Shown piece after piece: positions 61,526 through 64,000 of a stretch of DNA of 64,000 nt; position 1 is the stretch's first letter; every line of letters begins with the position of its first letter. The position numbers and the translations under genes were made by a program. The DNA is from Fimbriimonas ginsengisoli Gsoil 348 (GTDB lineage: Bacteria > Armatimonadota > Fimbriimonadia > Fimbriimonadales > Fimbriimonadaceae): NCBI RefSeq assembly GCF_000724625.1, contig NZ_CP007139.1, forward strand, positions 2,914,001 through 2,978,000, given 5' to 3'. Below the pieces are notes generated by a model. The model saw nothing but the letters and a program-made list of their open reading frames with translations. It was not told the origin of the DNA and did not search any database.

Positions 61526-63010
61526 ATGCAGCCGATCCTCGAAGTTCGAGGTCTGACGAAGACGTTTCCCGCCGTGAAGGCGCTGGATGGCGTCGATCTC
61601 AGCGTTTTGCCGGGGGAAGTGCACGGGATCGTCGGCGAGAACGGGGCGGGCAAGAGCACGCTGATGAAGATCCTGAGCGGGATCTACCCGCCGTCGAGCG
61701 GAGAGCTCTTCTTCGAAGGAGCGCCAACCGCGATTCGCAATCCGGCCGCCGCGATTCGGATGGGGATTGCCATGATCCACCAGGAGCTGAACCTCGTCGA
61801 CGAGCTGTCGGTGGCCGACAACCTCTTTCTCGGCCAAGAGCGAACGAAGGCGGGCAGAATCGATCGGGGGCGCACCCGCCTTGAAGCCGACGATCTGCTC
61901 GCTCAGGTCAAAGCCGGCTTTCCGTCCGAGGCGCGGGTGGGGGACCTCTCCATCGCCGGCAAACAGCTCGTGGAGATCGCGAAGGCGCTCTCCTATAAGG
62001 CGAAGGTGATCATCATGGACGAGCCGACGGCGGTGCTGTCCGAGGCTGAATCGAGCGCTCTCTTCAGCCTGATGAGCCGGCTTAAGCAGGATGGCGTCGC
62101 CATCCTCTTCATCTCCCACCATTTGCGCGAAGTGCGGGAGCATTGCGACCGCATCACGGTGCTGCGTGACGGCCGGCTCGTTGCTACGTTCCACGCCGAC
62201 GCCGCAACGGAAGGAGCGATTGCCCGGATGATGGTGGGCCGGGAGCTCGCAGACCTCTTCCCACCCAAGTCGGTGCCGAGCGCGGGGACAGTCTTAAAGG
62301 TAACCGGCCTGCGGTTGGTCCGGTCCGCCCCACCTTTCGACCTTGAGATTAGGGCAGGAGAAATTGTCGGGCTTGCCGGACTGGTCGGCTCCGGCAGGAC
62401 CGAAGTCGCCGAAGCCATCGTGGGCCTCCGGCCAAAGGTGGGCGGCGAGATCGAAGTCGGCGGACAGGCCGTCTCGATCCGCCGCCCGATCGACGCGATG
62501 CGATGCGGGCTCGCCTACGTCTCGGAGGATCGCAAAGAACGGGGATTGGTGTTAGGGATGGACACCGTTCAAAACGTCACCCTCGCCAACCTGCGCCGGT
62601 ACGCCCACCCGGTGGTGCGGAAAAAGGAAGAGTCGGCGGCGGTCGCCGCGTGGGTCGAGAAGCTCGACATCCGCGCCGGCGACCTGCACTCTCCCACGCT
62701 GTACCTGAGCGGCGGAAACCAGCAAAAGGTCGCCGTGGCAAAATGGCTCGACACTCGGCCGAAGGTGCTGCTGCTGGACGAGCCGACCCGCGGCATCGAC
62801 ATCGGCGCGAAGCGCGAAATGTACGAGCTCATTCAAAACCTGGCCGCCGACGGCATGGCCTGCCTCGTCATCTCCTCCGAGATGCCGGAGCTCCTCGGCC
62901 TCTGCCACCGAATCCTCGTCATGCGATCGGGCCAGATCGTAGGAACCGCCACCACTGAGGAAGAAATCATGCGGCTGGCCGCGGGTTTGGAACCATTGCT
63001 AGTCGACTAG
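61526..63010 (+). CDS. Sugar ABC transporter ATP-binding protein, RbsA-like (two nucleotide-binding domains)
   Basis: 494 residues, standard for CUT2 ATPases. The first domain has Walker A GENGAGKST, signature LSIAGKQLVEIAKAL and Walker B VIIMDEPTAVL. The second domain has a degenerate Walker A (GLAGLVGSGRTE) as in RbsA, signature LYLSGGNQQKVAVAKWL and Walker B VLLLDEPTRGIDIGA. It drives import of a monosaccharide with the RbsC-like permease downstream. The ATG at 61526 is six bases after TACAAT, with no Shine-Dalgarno; upstream open frame runs through hairpins and is not coding. Confidence 0.94.
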   Translation: MQPILEVRGLTKTFPAVKALDGVDLSVLPGEVHGIVGENGAGKSTLMKILSGIYPPSSGELFFEGAPTAIRNPAAAIRMGIAMIHQELNLVDELSVADNLFLGQERTKAGRIDRGRTRLEADDLLAQVKAGFPSEARVGDLSIAGKQLVEIAKALSYKAKVIIMDEPTAVLSEAESSALFSLMSRLKQDGVAILFISHHLREVREHCDRITVLRDGRLVATFHADAATEGAIARMMVGRELADLFPPKSVPSAGTVLKVTGLRLVRSAPPFDLEIRAGEIVGLAGLVGSGRTEVAEAIVGLRPKVGGEIEVGGQAVSIRRPIDAMRCGLAYVSEDRKERGLVLGMDTVQNVTLANLRRYAHPVVRKKEESAAVAAWVEKLDIRAGDLHSPTLYLSGGNQQKVAVAKWLDTRPKVLLLDEPTRGIDIGAKREMYELIQNLAADGMACLVISSEMPELLGLCHRILVMRSGQIVGTATTEEEIMRLAAGLEPLLVD

Positions 63011-63126
63011 GTCGAGGCGTCGCTCTAAACCTGGTCCGACTAGATCCCTCCCGACGCGCCGTCGGGCAGGGTCCGGCCACCGGCCGGGCGACAGGAAGCA
63101 GTCGAGCTCAGCGACTTCTGATGCCA

Positions 63127-63298
63127 GGAGCGCGAGCTTATGGTCATCAACAAAATAGATTGACAATGCAGATTCACCCGTAGCCCGGGGATTTATCCCC
63201 GGTAGAACCTTGAACCGCGGCTAAAGCCACGGGCTACGGGTGAAATTAGATAAGGGAAATGTGAACCTAATTTGTCCATGACCATATGCTCGCGCTCC
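63127..63298. mobile_element. MITE-like long inverted repeat with a hairpin core
   Basis: The outer arms start GGAGCGCGAGC and continue TATGGTCAT on both sides (63127-63158 and about 63267-63298), diverging inward. The core (63174-63243) has stem CCCGGGGAT/ATCCCCGG, CGCGGCTAAAGCCACGGG and outer CACCCGTAGCCCG/CGGGCTACGGGTG. No reading frame. It splits the rbsA-rbsC gap (63011-63449), which also has hairpin CCCGACG-CGC-CGTCGGG (63050-63066). Confidence 0.65.
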
Positions 63299-63398
63299 AT
63301 TTCTGGCGGTGCGATCAACGGCAATTACTCCCACGTGAGTTGGCCGTGCCCTTCGCAAGCTGTACCGAGACTCCGAAGGACGCCATCAGAGATACAAT

Positions 63399-63410
63399 GC
63401 AAGCGCTTGC
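63399..63410. promoter_or_regulatory. LacI-type operator GCAAGCGCTTGC upstream of the RbsC-like gene
   Basis: A perfect 12-bp CG-centred palindrome beginning just after a TACAAT -10-like box (63393-63398), 40 bp before the permease start. Its position would block transcription when bound. The same core AAGCGCTTG is found at 12210. No clear -35 was found. Confidence 0.6.
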
Positions 63411-63449
63411 TCGAGAGGCAAGTCGATGCCCAGGTAAACGATTAGACTC

Positions 63450-64000
63450 ATGAAGGTTGACCGGTTGAAAGGGTCGAGATTCTTGGAGACGTACGGCGTC
63501 TTAATCGCCTTCGCGCTGCTCGTTCTGGTCAACGTGATCTGGCAGCCCGGAATGTTCTTACGTCCGGAGAATCTTCGCAACCTGATCAATCAGAACGCGG
63601 CGACCGGCATCCTCGCTGTGGGAATGACGCTCGTGATCGTGGGCGGCGGAATCGACTTAAGCGTCGGCAGCATGATGGCGTTCGTCGCCTCGATCATGGT
63701 GCTCGCGATGGACAAGCTCTTGGCGCTCGGACGGCCGGAGGGGCTTTCGGTATCGCTCGCGGTGCTCGCATGTTTGGCTTTGGGAGCGGCCGCGGGGTTG
63801 CTGAATGGCTTGGTGATCACCCTGGGCCGGGTGGCTCCATTCATCGCAACCCTGGCCGGTTTGGTCGCCTTTCGCTCGGTCGCCCTCGCCTTGGCGGACG
63901 GGGGCGAGGTTCGGGCTAACAGCGCCGTTTTGTTTCCCGCTTTAGGAGAGGGGGGAATCCCGATACCGTTCCTTCGCACCCCGGCGGGGCCGCTGGTGAT
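63450..64000 (+). CDS. Sugar ABC transporter permease, RbsC-like (partial, runs off the window)
   Basis: The first 183 residues are visible: MKVDRLKGSRFLETYGVLIAF then helices LLVLVNVIW, and the CUT2 permease signature NAATGILAVGMTLVIVGGGIDLSVGSMMAF, followed by GLLNGLVITLGRVAPFIATLAGL. It partners the RbsA-like ATPase upstream, although 439 bp of repeats and an operator lie between, so it may have its own promoter. No binding protein is seen in the window; it may follow. Confidence 0.93.
   Translation, partial: MKVDRLKGSRFLETYGVLIAFALLVLVNVIWQPGMFLRPENLRNLINQNAATGILAVGMTLVIVGGGIDLSVGSMMAFVASIMVLAMDKLLALGRPEGLSVSLAVLACLALGAAAGLLNGLVITLGRVAPFIATLAGLVAFRSVALALADGGEVRANSAVLFPALGEGGIPIPFLRTPAGPLV

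Overview
The window looks like a chromosomal segment of a GC-rich, Gram-negative-type environmental bacterium, most likely Armatimonadota (Fimbriimonadia-like). The best pointer is the prepilin-like protein at 26650, whose N-terminus runs [18 protein letters not shown] and then LFPVFAQAK, a form typical of that phylum. Supporting signs are many secreted carbohydrate-active enzymes, LacI-controlled sugar loci, a TolC-based efflux operon (so an outer membrane) and abundant intergenic hairpins. The taxonomic call is an inference.

Layout. 1-7.9 kb: an eight-gene minus-strand defence operon. It is a type I restriction-modification system (half-length hsdS, hsdM, full hsdS, partial hsdR) with four extra genes inside it: a PIN-like RNase, a PD-(D/E)XK-like protein, an unknown hydrophobic/helical protein and a DUF6615-like protein. 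7.9-8.8 kb: hairpins, a small Zn-ribbon protein and tRNA-Arg(CCT). 8.8-16.8 kb: tightly packed genes in alternating orientation (PhyH dioxygenase, AAA+ ATPase, LacI regulator, parallel beta-helix protein, DUF1906 protein, CDF-like transporter), with three convergent pairs sharing a CTAG double stop. 16.8-22 kb: an HlyD-TolC-EmrB-MarR efflux operon. 22-28 kb: an inverted-repeat-flanked RAYT transposase remnant, a TIG/heparinase-like secreted protein, an AraC regulator, a prepilin-like protein and a lipoprotein. 28-33 kb: an RHS/YD-repeat protein with a variable C-terminal domain and an overlapping small gene. 33.6-36.2 kb: rfbB-rfbA-rfbC without rfbD. 36-50.5 kb: GGDEF-EAL protein, SGNH esterase, MarR, GH92 mannosidase, antiporter, serine hydrolase and a SARP-type STAND regulator. 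50.6-58 kb: a complete galactan-use operon (LacI, secreted GH53, GH42, binding protein, two permeases). 58-64 kb: small lipoproteins, dienelactone hydrolase, DoxX and a sugar ABC importer (RbsA-like, partial RbsC-like) with a LacI-type operator.

How genes work together. In the galactan operon, extracellular GH53 endo-galactanase would release beta-1,4-galacto-oligosaccharides, the ABC importer would take them up, and cytoplasmic GH42 would split them to galactose under LacI control. The efflux operon encodes all three layers of a tripartite pump plus its MarR repressor, with a palindrome over the promoter. The defence operon joins DNA modification and restriction to two or three further nuclease-like proteins and two S subunits of different size; this composite is the best candidate here for an unusual system.

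Two signals cut across the window. First, several genes have a -10 box only 5-7 nt before the start codon and no Shine-Dalgarno, implying leaderless mRNAs. Second, intergenic gaps are filled with hairpins whose stems differ but whose loops recur (TAGCAG, ATCTT, AGGAT, TGGAA), alongside a RAYT remnant, which suggests a REP-like repeat ecology.
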